The notes: generated from the letters alone by a model not told the origin. DNA of 64,000 nucleotides from Achromobacter sp. UMC46 (GCF_014170335.1 NZ_LZZS01000004.1:496001-560000); one strand, 5' to 3'; counted from the first letter of the stretch, positions 44,020 to 53,868 are shown. Numbers and translations are program-made.

Positions 44020-44970
44020 ATGGCACGGCATATCACGATCGGCGCGGCGCAGCTTGGCCCGATTGCCAAGGGAGAGGGCAGGCAGGCGGTGGTCAAGCGG
44101 CTGATCGCATTGCTTCGGCAAGCCAGTGCCCGCGGCTGCGAACTCGTGGTTTTCCCCGAGCTGGCCCTGACCACGTTCTTTCCCCGCTGGCTGATAGAAA
44201 GCGGCCCCGAGCTGGACGCCTGGTACGAGGCGGAAATGCCGAATGCGCAGACGCAGCCCTTGTTCGACGAGGCGCGCGCCTTAGGCGTCGGCTTCTACAT
44301 CGGGTACGCGGAGCTGGCCGTCGAGGACGGCAAGACGCACCACTACAACACGTCCATTCTGGTCGGCGCAGATGGAGAAATCATCGGCAAGTACCGCAAG
44401 ATCCATTTGCCCGGGCATGTGGAGCCGCAGCCCGGCCGCGACGCCCAGCATCTGGAGAAGCGCTATTTTGAACCGGGCAATCTGGGTTTTCCCGTATGGG
44501 ACGCTTTTGGCGGCGTGGTGGGCATGTGCTTGTGCAATGACCGGCGCTGGCCCGAAACCTATCGGGTGATGGCCCTGCAGGGCGCGGAGCTTGTCGTGCT
44601 GGGCTACAACACGCCCAATGACCATACCGGCGACGGCGCGGTGGATGGCTTGTCCAATTTCCATAACCACCTGGCCATGCAGGCGGGGGCGTACCAGAAC
44701 AGCGCATGGGTCGTGGGCACGGCCAAGTGCGGCCGCGAAGAGGGGTCGCTGATGATCGGGCAGAGCGCCATCATCGCGCCTTCCGGCGAAATCGTGGCGA
44801 TGGCGACAACGCTCGAAGACGAACTCGTCACCGCGCGCTGCGATCTGGACATGAGCAAGGTGTATCGCGAGACATTCTTTGATTTCGCGCGCCACCGCGA
44901 GCCGCAGCACTACGGCTTGATTGTCGAGCGCAAGGGCGTGGGTCCGGCCTTGAACCAGAAAGCGGCTTGA
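44020..44970 (+). CDS. N-carbamoyl-D-amino-acid hydrolase (nitrilase superfamily)
   Basis: The 316-residue protein matches D-carbamoylase closely, hydrolysing N-carbamoyl-D-amino acids to the D-amino acid, CO2 and ammonia. The Glu-Lys-Cys triad falls at E47 (FPELAL), K127 (YRKIHLPGH) and C172 (CLCNDRRWPE), the same numbers as the Agrobacterium enzyme as I recall it, and the end (REPQHYGLIVE) also fits. The ATG at 44020 is chosen for this agreement. No hydantoinase gene is in the window. It leads the D-amino-acid/peptide operon. Confidence 0.93.
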   Translation: MARHITIGAAQLGPIAKGEGRQAVVKRLIALLRQASARGCELVVFPELALTTFFPRWLIESGPELDAWYEAEMPNAQTQPLFDEARALGVGFYIGYAELAVEDGKTHHYNTSILVGADGEIIGKYRKIHLPGHVEPQPGRDAQHLEKRYFEPGNLGFPVWDAFGGVVGMCLCNDRRWPETYRVMALQGAELVVLGYNTPNDHTGDGAVDGLSNFHNHLAMQAGAYQNSAWVVGTAKCGREEGSLMIGQSAIIAPSGEIVAMATTLEDELVTARCDLDMSKVYRETFFDFARHREPQHYGLIVERKGVGPALNQKAA

Positions 44971-44980
44971 GGCGGACACG

Positions 44981-46318
44981 ATGATGAACCATTTTGCCTC
45001 TGAACATATCGTGGCCGCTTGCGAGCACGCCCCCCTTGATGCCTGCGTGAAAGGGATGCCGGGCCTGATCGGGTCGGTGCCCATCGACGACATCGCCCGG
45101 CAGGGATGGAACGTATTGCGCGAGGACCTGCCGCTGCCGCTGGCCGTGATCAGGCAAGACGCTTTGCATCACAACAGCGACTGGATGCGCCGGTTCCTGG
45201 AAGAACGCGGCTCGATTTTCGCGCCCCACGGCAAGACCACGATGAGCCCCCAGCTGTTTGACCTGCAACGCCGCGATGGCGCCTGGGGCATCACGTTGGC
45301 GACCTGCCATCAGGTCCAGGTCGCGCGCCAGTTCGGCGCAAAGCGGATCGTGCTGGCGAACCAGCTGATCGGCAAGCAATCCGTCGCGTACATCCTGCAG
45401 GCATTGCGCGACGATCCGGCTTTCGATTTCTACTGTCTGGTGGACGACGCGGCGCATGTGGAAACCCTGGCGCGGGCCGCCAGAGAGGCCAATATCGGCC
45501 GGCCCTTGCAGGTGCTGCTTGAAGTGGGATATGCCGGCGGCCGCACCGGGTGCCGGGATGATGCGTGCGTGCAAGCGGTGATTGCCGCATTGAAGCAAGC
45601 GTCGCCTTATCTGGCCCTGCGCGGGGTGGAAGGATTCGAGGGCCTGATCAAGCCTTTGCCTGGCCAGGACGTGGAAGCGCAGATCGCAATTTTTCTCGCC
45701 CGCATGATCGCGACCGTGCAGGCGTGTGAAGCCGAGCAGGTATTTGCCGACGGCCCGATTCTGCTGAGTGCCGGCGGGTCGTCCTTCTACGACCTGGTGA
45801 CACGGCACTTTTCCTCGTTGCGCCTGTCGCGCGAGCACATGGTGCTGACCCGCAGCGGCTGCTACCTGACGCACGATTCACATTTGTACAAAGAGGCCTT
45901 CGCGCGATTGCAGGATCGCAGTCCGGATGTCGCCAGCCTGGGCCATGGCTTGCGGCCGGCTCTGGAAGTCTGGGGCTATGTGCAGTCCCGGCCGGAGTCG
46001 GGAAAGGTCATTGTCAATCTGGGAAAACGCGATATTTCACCCGACCACATGCCCCCCGTGATGGGGTGGTTCAGGCCGGCCGCGAATGGCGTACCCGAAG
46101 CCGCCGCGGCGCCGTCATCCTTGCCGCAAGGTCACGTGGCGACGGGCCTGGATGATCAGCACTGCCACATGAGCGTTCCCGTCGATTCGCCCTTGCGCGT
46201 GGGCGACATGGTGTGTTTCGGCATTTCGCACCCGTGCCTGACGTTCGACAAGTGGGAGGCCATTCTGATGGTGGATGAGCGGTACGACGTGGTGGGGGCC
46301 ATCCGCACTTACTTCTAG
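44981..46318 (+). CDS. PLP-dependent D-amino-acid deaminase/aldolase-like enzyme (DSD1/D-threonine aldolase fold)
   Basis: The 445-residue protein has an alanine-racemase-type N-terminal barrel with the PLP lysine in FAPHGKTTMSP and a C-terminal D-serine dehydratase-like domain with putative metal ligands in DDQHCHMSV and SHPCLTF. Members deaminate D-serine-type amino acids or cleave D-threonine. Coming 10 bp after the D-carbamoylase gene, it would use its product. Two adjacent ATGs (44981, 44984) can serve as start. Confidence 0.85.
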   Translation: MMNHFASEHIVAACEHAPLDACVKGMPGLIGSVPIDDIARQGWNVLREDLPLPLAVIRQDALHHNSDWMRRFLEERGSIFAPHGKTTMSPQLFDLQRRDGAWGITLATCHQVQVARQFGAKRIVLANQLIGKQSVAYILQALRDDPAFDFYCLVDDAAHVETLARAAREANIGRPLQVLLEVGYAGGRTGCRDDACVQAVIAALKQASPYLALRGVEGFEGLIKPLPGQDVEAQIAIFLARMIATVQACEAEQVFADGPILLSAGGSSFYDLVTRHFSSLRLSREHMVLTRSGCYLTHDSHLYKEAFARLQDRSPDVASLGHGLRPALEVWGYVQSRPESGKVIVNLGKRDISPDHMPPVMGWFRPAANGVPEAAAAPSSLPQGHVATGLDDQHCHMSVPVDSPLRVGDMVCFGISHPCLTFDKWEAILMVDERYDVVGAIRTYF

Positions 46319-46354
46319 GCAGCTTTCATTCTTTTAGACCAAGGGGAAAAAAAC

Positions 46355-47953
46355 ATGGCAAAAAAGCAATCGATGGCATTGCGGGCGGTGCGCCTGGCGC
46401 TGACCGCCGGCGCGGTATTCGGCACGGCCGCGTTTGCGCCCGTTCAGGCGCAGACTGTGACGGCGGTGATGCACGCCGCCTTGCGATCGCTGGACCCGGT
46501 GATCACCACCGGCTATATCGTCCGGAACCACGGCTACATGGTGTACGACACCCTGTTCTCCCTGGATGGGGACAACAAGATCCAGCCTCAAATGCTGGCG
46601 TCCTGGAAGGCCTCCGACGATGGCAAGACCTATACCTTCGTCTTGCGAGACGGACTGAAGTGGCATGATGGCAAGCCGGTGACGTCGGCCGACTGCATCG
46701 CGTCGATCAAGCGTTGGGCGTCGCAGGACAAAATGGGCCAGATGATGGCCTCGATGCTGTCCGGCATGGAGGCGGTTGATGACAAGACTTTTGTCATGCG
46801 CTTCTCTGAAGCCACGGATCTGGCGGTGCGCGCCTTGGCCAAGCCCAGCGCCATTCCCGCCTTCATGATGCCCGAGCGCGTCGCCAATACGCCGCCGTCG
46901 CAAGCGATCAAGGAGACCATCGGCTCGGGCCCGTTCCGCTTTGTGACCGAGGAGTACAAGCCGGGCGTGCAGGTGGTCTACGCAAAGAACACGGACTATG
47001 TGCCGCGCAAGGAACCCGCAAGCGGCCTGGCGGGTGGCAAGGTCGTCAGGGTGGACAAGGTCAAATGGGTGACCATGCCGGATCAGATGACGGCGGTGAA
47101 TGCGCTGATCAACAAGGAAATCGATTTCCTCGAAAAAGCGCCCTTCGATCTGTTGCCGATGCTGGAAGGCAATAAAGACATCAATCTGCATGTCCTGACC
47201 GCGCAAGGCGGGCAATCCGAGATCCGCTTCAATTTCGAGCAGCCGCCGTTCAACAACAAGCTGATTCGGCAAGCCGCGATACTGGCGGTCGATCAGAAAG
47301 AGGTGTTGCAGGCCCAGATCGGCAATCCCAAGTACTTCCAGACTTGCGCCGCCGTCTTCGGCTGCGGCGGCCCCTATGAAAGCAGCATCGGCGCCGACAA
47401 GCTGGTGAAAGGCGACCCGGTGAAGGCCGCGGCTTTGCTGAAAGAGGCCAACTACGACGGGACGCCGGTCGTGATACTGATGCCTTCGGACAATCCGGGC
47501 TCGGCACCCATCCTGCAGGTGGTTGCGCAATCGTTGCGCAAGGCCGGCTTCAAGGTGGATCTGCAGTCCATGGACTGGCAGACGGTGCTCAATCGCCGCG
47601 CGTCGCACGAACCTGCGGCCAAGGGCGGATGGAATATCTTCGGCACTTATACGGTGATTCCGGATATCCGGGACCCGCTTGCCTTCATGGGCGTGGCTGC
47701 GAACGGCAAGGATGCCTGGTTCGGCTGGCCGGACGTGCCGGAGATCGAAAAGCGCCGGGCACAGTTTGCGCGCACGAATGATCCGGCCGTGCTCAAGCGC
47801 CTGGCCGACGAGATCCAGGAGCTGGTGATCGATGAAGGCGTCATCGTGCCCTTGGGCCAGTTTTCAAACCTGTCCGCGACAGGCAAGCAATTGACGGGGG
47901 TGGTGGTCGCGCCGGTTCCGGTGTTCTGGGATCTCCAGAAAACGGGTAAGTGA
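46355..47953 (+). CDS. Peptide-type ABC transporter substrate-binding protein
   Basis: The 532-residue SBP family 5 (DppA/OppA-like) protein has a signal peptide ending PVQAQTV (about 32) and family motifs YTFVLRDGLKWHDGKPVT and FNFEQPPFNNKLIRQA. An AAGGGG site lies before the ATG. It should bind a peptide or a D-amino-acid derivative for the permeases encoded next. Confidence 0.92.
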   Translation: MAKKQSMALRAVRLALTAGAVFGTAAFAPVQAQTVTAVMHAALRSLDPVITTGYIVRNHGYMVYDTLFSLDGDNKIQPQMLASWKASDDGKTYTFVLRDGLKWHDGKPVTSADCIASIKRWASQDKMGQMMASMLSGMEAVDDKTFVMRFSEATDLAVRALAKPSAIPAFMMPERVANTPPSQAIKETIGSGPFRFVTEEYKPGVQVVYAKNTDYVPRKEPASGLAGGKVVRVDKVKWVTMPDQMTAVNALINKEIDFLEKAPFDLLPMLEGNKDINLHVLTAQGGQSEIRFNFEQPPFNNKLIRQAAILAVDQKEVLQAQIGNPKYFQTCAAVFGCGGPYESSIGADKLVKGDPVKAAALLKEANYDGTPVVILMPSDNPGSAPILQVVAQSLRKAGFKVDLQSMDWQTVLNRRASHEPAAKGGWNIFGTYTVIPDIRDPLAFMGVAANGKDAWFGWPDVPEIEKRRAQFARTNDPAVLKRLADEIQELVIDEGVIVPLGQFSNLSATGKQLTGVVVAPVPVFWDLQKTGK

Positions 47954-47960
47954 GTCGGCC

Positions 47961-48902
47961 ATGCCTGGATTTCTTTTGAAGCGCCTGTTTTCCGTCATTC
48001 CGGTATTGGTGGTGGTCGCCATCATTGTTTTTGCCATGTTGCGTCTGACGCCGGGGGATCCCGCCGCGATCATTGCCGGCGACGGCGCCACCTCGGCTCA
48101 GATAGACGAAATACGCAAGAACATGGGGCTGGACAAGTCCATCCCGGATCAGTTTTCGATTTGGGTGGGACAACTGGCACAGGGAAATCTGGGCACATCT
48201 TTGATTTCCGATGCGCCGGTGTCCAGTCTCATCGCCGACCGCATCGGGCCGTCCATCGCACTGTCCCTGTCGACCATCGTCTTTACGGTGCTGGTCGCGA
48301 TTCCCCTCGGCATCGTGGCGGCCTGGCGGCAGGGGAAGTTGCTGGACCGCGCCATCATGGCAGGATCGGTCGTCGGGTTTTCGGTGCCGGTTTTCATCAT
48401 CGGCTACGTGTTGATCCTGGTCTTTTCGATGCAGCTTGGCTGGTTCCCCGTGCAGGGCTATCGGCCGATGTCCGAGGGCGGGTGGCAGTTCGCGCAGCGA
48501 CTGGTGCTGCCCACGCTCGCCTTGAGCACGGTGTATGTCGCTCTGATCGCGCGCATCGTGCGCAGCAGTGTGATTGAAGTCATGCAAGAGGACTTCATCC
48601 GCACGGCACGCGCCAAGGGGCTGCGCGAAAGCGGCGTGTTGCTGCGCCATGCGCTGGGCAATGCCGCCGTTCCCATCGTCACGATCATCGGGGTCAGTAT
48701 TGCGATGCTCATCGGCGGCGTGGTGGTGACGGAATCGGTGTTCAACATTCCAGGCCTGGGGCGATTGGTCGTGGACGCCGTCTTGGCGCGGGATTATCCC
48801 GTCATCCAAGCCATGATCCTGCTTTTCTCATTGGTCTATGTCGGAATCAATCTGGTGATCGATCTTTCGTACACCGTTCTTGATCCGCGCATTCGCTACT
48901 AA
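47961..48902 (+). CDS. DppB-type ABC transporter permease
   Basis: The 313-residue permease has an N-terminal helix (FLLKRLFSVIPVLVVVAIIV) and the EAA loop RTARAKGLRESGVLLRHALG. It follows the binding-protein gene by 7 bp. Confidence 0.93.
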   Translation: MPGFLLKRLFSVIPVLVVVAIIVFAMLRLTPGDPAAIIAGDGATSAQIDEIRKNMGLDKSIPDQFSIWVGQLAQGNLGTSLISDAPVSSLIADRIGPSIALSLSTIVFTVLVAIPLGIVAAWRQGKLLDRAIMAGSVVGFSVPVFIIGYVLILVFSMQLGWFPVQGYRPMSEGGWQFAQRLVLPTLALSTVYVALIARIVRSSVIEVMQEDFIRTARAKGLRESGVLLRHALGNAAVPIVTIIGVSIAMLIGGVVVTESVFNIPGLGRLVVDAVLARDYPVIQAMILLFSLVYVGINLVIDLSYTVLDPRIRY

Positions 48903-48915
48903 AGGTGCGCACACC

Positions 48916-49818
48916 ATGTCTGCTACGACTTCATCTTTGCCGGCGCCTGGCGCGCCTGCCGTCGAGGCCGCCGCCACGTCTTCGATCCTGGGGCAACTCA
49001 AAGCCACGATGTCGGCCTGGCCGGCCATGCTGGCTATCGCCTTATTGACCTTGTTGCTGGCCGGTACGATTTTCGCCCCATGGTTGGGGACTGTGGATCC
49101 AACGCTGATGGATCCGGCCATACGCCTGAAGCCGATGTCGGCCGAGCACTGGCTGGGCACCGATGCGTATGGCCGCGATGTTTACTCGCGCACGCTTTTT
49201 GGCGCGCGCGTGTCTTTGGCGGTGGGGTTGGGCGCGGTCGTGGCCAGCTTGCTGGCCGGCTTGGTCCTGGGGATCCTGGCCGGATACTTCAAGTCCGCCG
49301 ACACCGTCATCATGCGCTTTCTGGATGGCGTGATGGCCATTCCCGGCATCTTGCTGGCGATTGCGCTGGTGTCCTTGTCCGGCGCCAGCCTGTTCACGGT
49401 GCTGGTGGCGATTTCCATTCCGGAAATTCCCCGGGTGGCGCGCATGGTGCGCAGCGTGATCTTGTCCGTTCGTAACGAACCCTATGTCGAGGCGGCGGTG
49501 TCGCTGGGTACCAGGGTGCCGGTTCTGGTGCTGCGGCACATGCTGCCTAATACCTATGCGCCGCTGATCGTGCAAGGCACCTATATTTTCGCCGCGGCGA
49601 TTCTGACGGAATCGGTCTTGAGCTTTCTTGGGGCGGGGATTCCGCCGGAAACGCCGTCCTGGGGCAATGTGATGGCCGAGGGGCGCGTGTACTTCCAGAT
49701 GCTGCCGGGCCTGATCCTGTATCCCGGACTCTTGTTGTCGTTGACGGTGCTGAGCGTGAACATTCTTGGCGACGCGCTGCGCGACGCGCTCGATCCGCGA
49801 TTCTCGCGCCGCTTCTGA
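48916..49818 (+). CDS. DppC-type ABC transporter permease
   Basis: The 300-residue permease has the DppC-type segment AEHWLGTDAYGRDVYSRTLF and the EAA loop VEAAVSLGTRVPVLVLRHML. The ATG at 48916, 13 bp after the DppB-type stop, begins MSATTSS; an earlier in-frame ATG (48880) would overlap that gene. Confidence 0.92.
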   Translation: MSATTSSLPAPGAPAVEAAATSSILGQLKATMSAWPAMLAIALLTLLLAGTIFAPWLGTVDPTLMDPAIRLKPMSAEHWLGTDAYGRDVYSRTLFGARVSLAVGLGAVVASLLAGLVLGILAGYFKSADTVIMRFLDGVMAIPGILLAIALVSLSGASLFTVLVAISIPEIPRVARMVRSVILSVRNEPYVEAAVSLGTRVPVLVLRHMLPNTYAPLIVQGTYIFAAAILTESVLSFLGAGIPPETPSWGNVMAEGRVYFQMLPGLILYPGLLLSLTVLSVNILGDALRDALDPRFSRRF

Positions 49819-49843
49819 TGGCTTACCCAGGATTCACGACGTT

Positions 49844-51505
49844 ATGAAAACGACATCCGCTAATCGCGAGACAGGCCAGGCGCCTGCGCTGAAGATCTCG
49901 GCACTTACCGTGCAAGCCGGCCATGGCGCCGCCCGTCGTCCGGTGATCGAGAATATATCGTTTGAGGTCTATCCCGGCGAAACCCTGTGCGTGGTGGGCG
50001 AATCCGGTTCGGGAAAATCCGTGACCTCGCTGGCCGCCATGGGGCTGCTGCCCAAGGGCGTGCTGACCGCGACGGCCGGCAGCATCCTGCTCGGCAATGA
50101 TGATGTGTTGCGGGCCACGCCTGACCGGCTGCGCGCCCTGCGCGCTTCCCGGATCGCAATGGTGTTTCAAGAACCCATGACGGCGTTGAATCCGGTGCAA
50201 AAGGTGGGCAGGCAGATTGATGAGGTGTTGCGCTTGCACAGTCGCTTGGGTGCATCCGAGCGACGCAAACAGGTATTGGCAATGCTGGAGTCGGTGCATT
50301 TGCCGGACATCGAGCGGGTCTACAACGCCTACCCGCATCAATTGTCTGGCGGGCAACGCCAGCGCATCGTGATTGCGATGGCCTTGATCCTGAAGCCGCA
50401 AGTGTTGATCGCGGACGAGCCGACCACCGCGTTGGACGTGACCACGCAAAAGCAGATCCTGACCCTGATCCGCGAACTTCAAGAGCGGCAGCGCACGGCC
50501 GTGGTGTTCATCACGCACGATTTCGGCGTGGTGGCCGAGATTGCCGATCGCATCGTGGTCATGAATCGCGGCAGCGTCGTCGAGACCGGCACGCGCGATC
50601 AGATTCTTGCCCGGCCGTCGCAGGCGTATACGCGCATGCTGGTGTCTTCGGTTCCCAGCCTGGTGCCACAGCAGCGGCCCATGCCGAGCGGAGAGAAAGT
50701 GCTGGAGATCATGGGGCTGGACAAGACCTACAAGGAAAAGCCCTTCTTTGGCGCGGCGCGTGTGGTCGCGGCGGCCAAGGACGTGGCCTTGACGGTGAGG
50801 CGCGGTGAGATTGCCGGGGTGGTGGGGGAATCGGGATCGGGAAAATCGACCGTCGCACGCTGCGTCGTCAGGTTGATCGAGCCGAGCGCGGGCGCCATTT
50901 TCCTCAAAGACGAGGACATCGTGCAGATATCGAGCGCCCAGATGCGACTGCGGCGGACCCGTGTGCAGATGATTTTCCAGGATCCCTATCGTTCGCTGAA
51001 TCCGCGGCGCCAGGTGGGCGATTCGCTGATCGAGGGCTTGGTCAACTTTGGCATCCCCACCGCCGAGGCACGCGAGAAAGCCGCGCAGGCACTGGAACTG
51101 GTGGGCCTTGGGCGTGACGTGATGCAGCGCTATCCGCACCAGTTCTCGGGCGGTCAGCGTCAACGCCTGTGTATTGCGCGCGCCGTCGTGATGGAGCCGG
51201 ATCTGCTGGTGGCCGACGAGGCGGTTTCTGCCCTGGACGTGTCGGTGCAGGATCAGGTTCTCAAGCTGCTGGAAGAGATCCGCGCCCGTACGGGGGTGGC
51301 GATCTTGTTCATCACGCACGATTTGCGCGTGGCGGCGCAGATCTGCGACAGCATTGTCGTCATGCAGAAGGGGTGCGTCGTTGAATCCGGCCCTGCCGCC
51401 CGCGTGTTGACGGCGCCCCAGCAGGCATACACGCGCGAATTGATCGAGGCTGCGCCTGGGCGGGATTGGGATTTCCGCAATTTCCGCGCATTGCGCGCGG
51501 CGTGA
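49844..51505 (+). CDS. Fused double ATPase of a peptide ABC transporter (DppD-DppF)
   Basis: The 553-residue protein carries two complete ABC domains: the first with GESGSGKSVTS, LSGGQRQRIVIAMA and IADEPTTALD, the second with GESGSGKSTVA, FSGGQRQRLCIARA and VADEAVSALD. It drives the dipeptide-type permease pair encoded just upstream. Fusion of the two ATPases is known in GsiA/YejF-type systems. The ATG at 49844 lies 25 bp after the DppC-type stop. Confidence 0.93.
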   Translation: MKTTSANRETGQAPALKISALTVQAGHGAARRPVIENISFEVYPGETLCVVGESGSGKSVTSLAAMGLLPKGVLTATAGSILLGNDDVLRATPDRLRALRASRIAMVFQEPMTALNPVQKVGRQIDEVLRLHSRLGASERRKQVLAMLESVHLPDIERVYNAYPHQLSGGQRQRIVIAMALILKPQVLIADEPTTALDVTTQKQILTLIRELQERQRTAVVFITHDFGVVAEIADRIVVMNRGSVVETGTRDQILARPSQAYTRMLVSSVPSLVPQQRPMPSGEKVLEIMGLDKTYKEKPFFGAARVVAAAKDVALTVRRGEIAGVVGESGSGKSTVARCVVRLIEPSAGAIFLKDEDIVQISSAQMRLRRTRVQMIFQDPYRSLNPRRQVGDSLIEGLVNFGIPTAEAREKAAQALELVGLGRDVMQRYPHQFSGGQRQRLCIARAVVMEPDLLVADEAVSALDVSVQDQVLKLLEEIRARTGVAILFITHDLRVAAQICDSIVVMQKGCVVESGPAARVLTAPQQAYTRELIEAAPGRDWDFRNFRALRAA

Positions 51506-51612
51506 AACGCTGGCCAAGCATTCAATTCACAGGGCCAGCCGGATCGAGGCTTGGTCCTCCGTCCAGACATGTCGGCGGTCTAACCGTTTTTCCCTTTGCA
51601 CAGGAGCGCAAG

Positions 51613-53145
51613 ATGCGCATTATTGTTGGCGGCTTTCAGCATGAAACGAATACGTTCGCACCAAGCAAGGCAGATTGGGAGGCCTTCAGGCTGGGCGGCG
51701 GCTGGCCCGGCATGGCGCGTGGCGAGGACGTCTTCCCGGCTATCCACGGAGCCAATATTCCCGCGGCGGGCTTTGCGGACGCGGCGCGTGGGCACCAGCA
51801 CACCTTGATCCCCACGTTGTGGTGCGCCGCCAGCCCGTCGGCGCACGTGACGCGCGATGCCTTCGAGCGCATTACGGCGATATTGCTTGCGGACATCGCC
51901 GCGGCGCTGCCTGCGGACGGGGTTTATCTTGACCTTCATGGGGCAATGGTCGCCGAGCATTACGACGATGGGGAAGGGGAAGTGCTGCGCCGCGTGCGCG
52001 AACTGATCGGGCCGGATGTGCCGCTGGTCGCCAGCCTGGACCTGCACGCCAACGTGACCGAGCGCATGCTGGAAGAGGCGGACGCGCTGATCGCCTATCG
52101 CACGTATCCGCACGTTGATATGGCTGACACGGGCGCCCGCGCTTTTGCCTTCATGCAAAAGCGGCTGGACGGCATGCCGCGTCCGAGCGTCGCCGCTCGC
52201 CGCATTTCGTATCTGTTGCCGACCTGCTGGCAAAGCACGATGGCCATGCCGGCCAAAGCTCTTTACGAACGCCTTGAAACGCTGGAGGCCGCGCCGGGAG
52301 TTTCCAGCATGTCCTTTTGCATGGGCTTTCCGGCCGCGGACTTTCCGGACTGTGGCGCGCTCGTGTGGGCCTATGCCGATACGCAGCCGGCGGCGGATGC
52401 CGCGGCAGACGCACTGACAGCGGACGTCGAGGCGGCCGAAGCCGCGTTTGCGGGCAAGCTGTATTCCCCGGAAGAAGCGGTGTTGCACGCGGCGGCGCTG
52501 GCTGCCGTCGCTGATAAACCGGTCGTCATCGCCGACGCGCAGGATAATCCCGGCGCAGGCGGAGACTCCGACACCACGGCAATTCTGCGCGCGCTTGTGC
52601 GCTACAACTTGCCGGGCAGCGCATTGGGACTGATGGTGGATCCCCAGGCGGCCCTGTTGGCTCACAAGGCGGGGGAGGGGGCAACGGTGCGCATCGCGCT
52701 GGGCGGCCATTCCCGGATTCCAGGGGACGCGCCTTTCGAGGCGGATTTCGTGGTGGAGCGGCTGTCCGACGGGAGGTTTGTCGCAACCGGCCCCTTCTAC
52801 TCCGGTTTCCGGATGGAGCTGGGGCCAAGCGCCTGCTTGCGCATCGGCGAAGTGCGCGTGGTCGTGGCGTCCCATAAAGCGCAGATGGCGGATCAGGCCA
52901 TGTTCCGATACGTGGGAATCGAACCCACCAAGCAGAACATCCTGGTGCTCAAGAGCACAACGCATTTCCGGGCGGATTTCACGCCGATCGCGGCAGATAT
53001 CCTGATCTGCGCGGCCCCGGGGCCGATGCCCATGAATCCTTTGGATTTGCCCTGGACCAACTTGCGCGACAGCCTGCGCATGCATCCCGGCGGCCCCACC
53101 TTCGCGCAGTTCAGAGCGGGGACGCGCCAGCTGGCATCGGCTTGA
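51613..53145 (+). CDS. M81-family metallopeptidase (MlrC-like)
   Basis: The 510-residue protein starts MRIIVGGFQHETNTFAPSK, the family hallmark, and shows zinc-ligand-type motifs LDLHGAMVAEHYDDGEGE, DLHANVT and RTYPHVDM. A conserved DAQDNPGAGGDSDTT follows. MlrC cleaves linearised microcystin; most relatives sit with peptide or D-amino-acid transporters, as here, and have unknown substrates. CAGGAG precedes the ATG. It ends the operon. Confidence 0.9.
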   Translation: MRIIVGGFQHETNTFAPSKADWEAFRLGGGWPGMARGEDVFPAIHGANIPAAGFADAARGHQHTLIPTLWCAASPSAHVTRDAFERITAILLADIAAALPADGVYLDLHGAMVAEHYDDGEGEVLRRVRELIGPDVPLVASLDLHANVTERMLEEADALIAYRTYPHVDMADTGARAFAFMQKRLDGMPRPSVAARRISYLLPTCWQSTMAMPAKALYERLETLEAAPGVSSMSFCMGFPAADFPDCGALVWAYADTQPAADAAADALTADVEAAEAAFAGKLYSPEEAVLHAAALAAVADKPVVIADAQDNPGAGGDSDTTAILRALVRYNLPGSALGLMVDPQAALLAHKAGEGATVRIALGGHSRIPGDAPFEADFVVERLSDGRFVATGPFYSGFRMELGPSACLRIGEVRVVVASHKAQMADQAMFRYVGIEPTKQNILVLKSTTHFRADFTPIAADILICAAPGPMPMNPLDLPWTNLRDSLRMHPGGPTFAQFRAGTRQLASA

Positions 53146-53162
53146 GGTGCCGGAAACGGGGG

Positions 53163-53182
53163 GGCGTCGTGCTTGCGACGCC
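53163..53182 (+). terminator. Hairpin after the M81 gene
   Basis: A perfect 7-bp stem (53163-53169 with 53176-53182) with a 6-nt loop lies 18 bp after the stop, followed by a short CCTTTTGG. It is a moderate terminator candidate. Confidence 0.45.
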
Positions 53183-53233
53183 TCGCCGCCTTTTGGGGCC
53201 GATGTTGACGGTCGCCTCTCGGTCAGCCCGTGC

Positions 53234-53296
53234 TTAAAGCAGAAAGGGCAATAGGATGATGCCGTGAAGCAGGACAAATGCGCCGAATATGGCCAT
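53234..53296 (-). CDS. Possible 20-residue hydrophobic membrane peptide
   Basis: An ATG at 53296 on the minus strand, with a GGGAG 10 bases upstream, opens a 20-codon frame ending TAA. The predicted peptide (MAIFGAFVLLHGIILLPFLL) is a single uncharged membrane helix with one His, like known bacterial small membrane proteins. It sits in a gap with no other gene. Chance is possible for so short a frame; there is no homology evidence. Confidence 0.4.
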   Translation of the reverse strand: MAIFGAFVLLHGIILLPFLL

Positions 53297-53476
53297 TGCG
53301 GTAAGTCTCCCAAATCATTCGCGCCATCAGGGCGTGCGCTTTCGAATCTAGCACGGGCGATGGAAAGCGCAGGCAAATGGCGTCAAATTCACTGATTTCA
53401 GTGATAGGGCCAAACCGGGAACCTCGTTAGAGTTGCGCAAATTTCCAGGTTCTCTAACCCAACCAGCGGTGAAGCA

Positions 53477-53812
53477 ATGAAATTTCGGAATTTCGCAATA
53501 ACAGCCTTGGCCTGTTTTCCCATGGCCGCATCGGCCGCGGATGTCGTGTTCGTCAACCAGTCTTCCTGGGAAATCCACGAGATCTATTTTTCTCCGGCAA
53601 AGCAAAAGAACTGGGGGGAAGATCATCTGGACAAAGAGGTGCTGCAAAAAGGCGATTCCCTTACGCTGTCCGGGGTGACTCGCGGCAAGTGGGATGTCCG
53701 CATCGTCGATGAGGACGATGACCAATGCGTCCTCGAAGACGTCCACATCGACGGCGCGGACAAATGGGTGATTACCGACAAGGAATTGCTCGCCTGCCAA
53801 GCCGCCAGCTGA
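53477..53812 (+). CDS. Small periplasmic protein of unknown function
   Basis: The 111-residue protein has a clear signal peptide (FAITALACFPMAASAADV, cleavage near residue 21). The mature part is acidic (DEDDDQC) with two cysteines, and begins VVFVNQSSWEIHEIYFSP. This resembles small secreted proteins with a Tyr/Trp-rich strand start found in Burkholderiales, but I cannot name the family. It appears to be monocistronic. Confidence 0.7.
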   Translation: MKFRNFAITALACFPMAASAADVVFVNQSSWEIHEIYFSPAKQKNWGEDHLDKEVLQKGDSLTLSGVTRGKWDVRIVDEDDDQCVLEDVHIDGADKWVITDKELLACQAAS

Positions 53813-53868
53813 TTGCGCTGGCAGGGTTCGCGGCGGCCAGCTTGCGCGGCCGCGAGCCGGGCCGCGCA

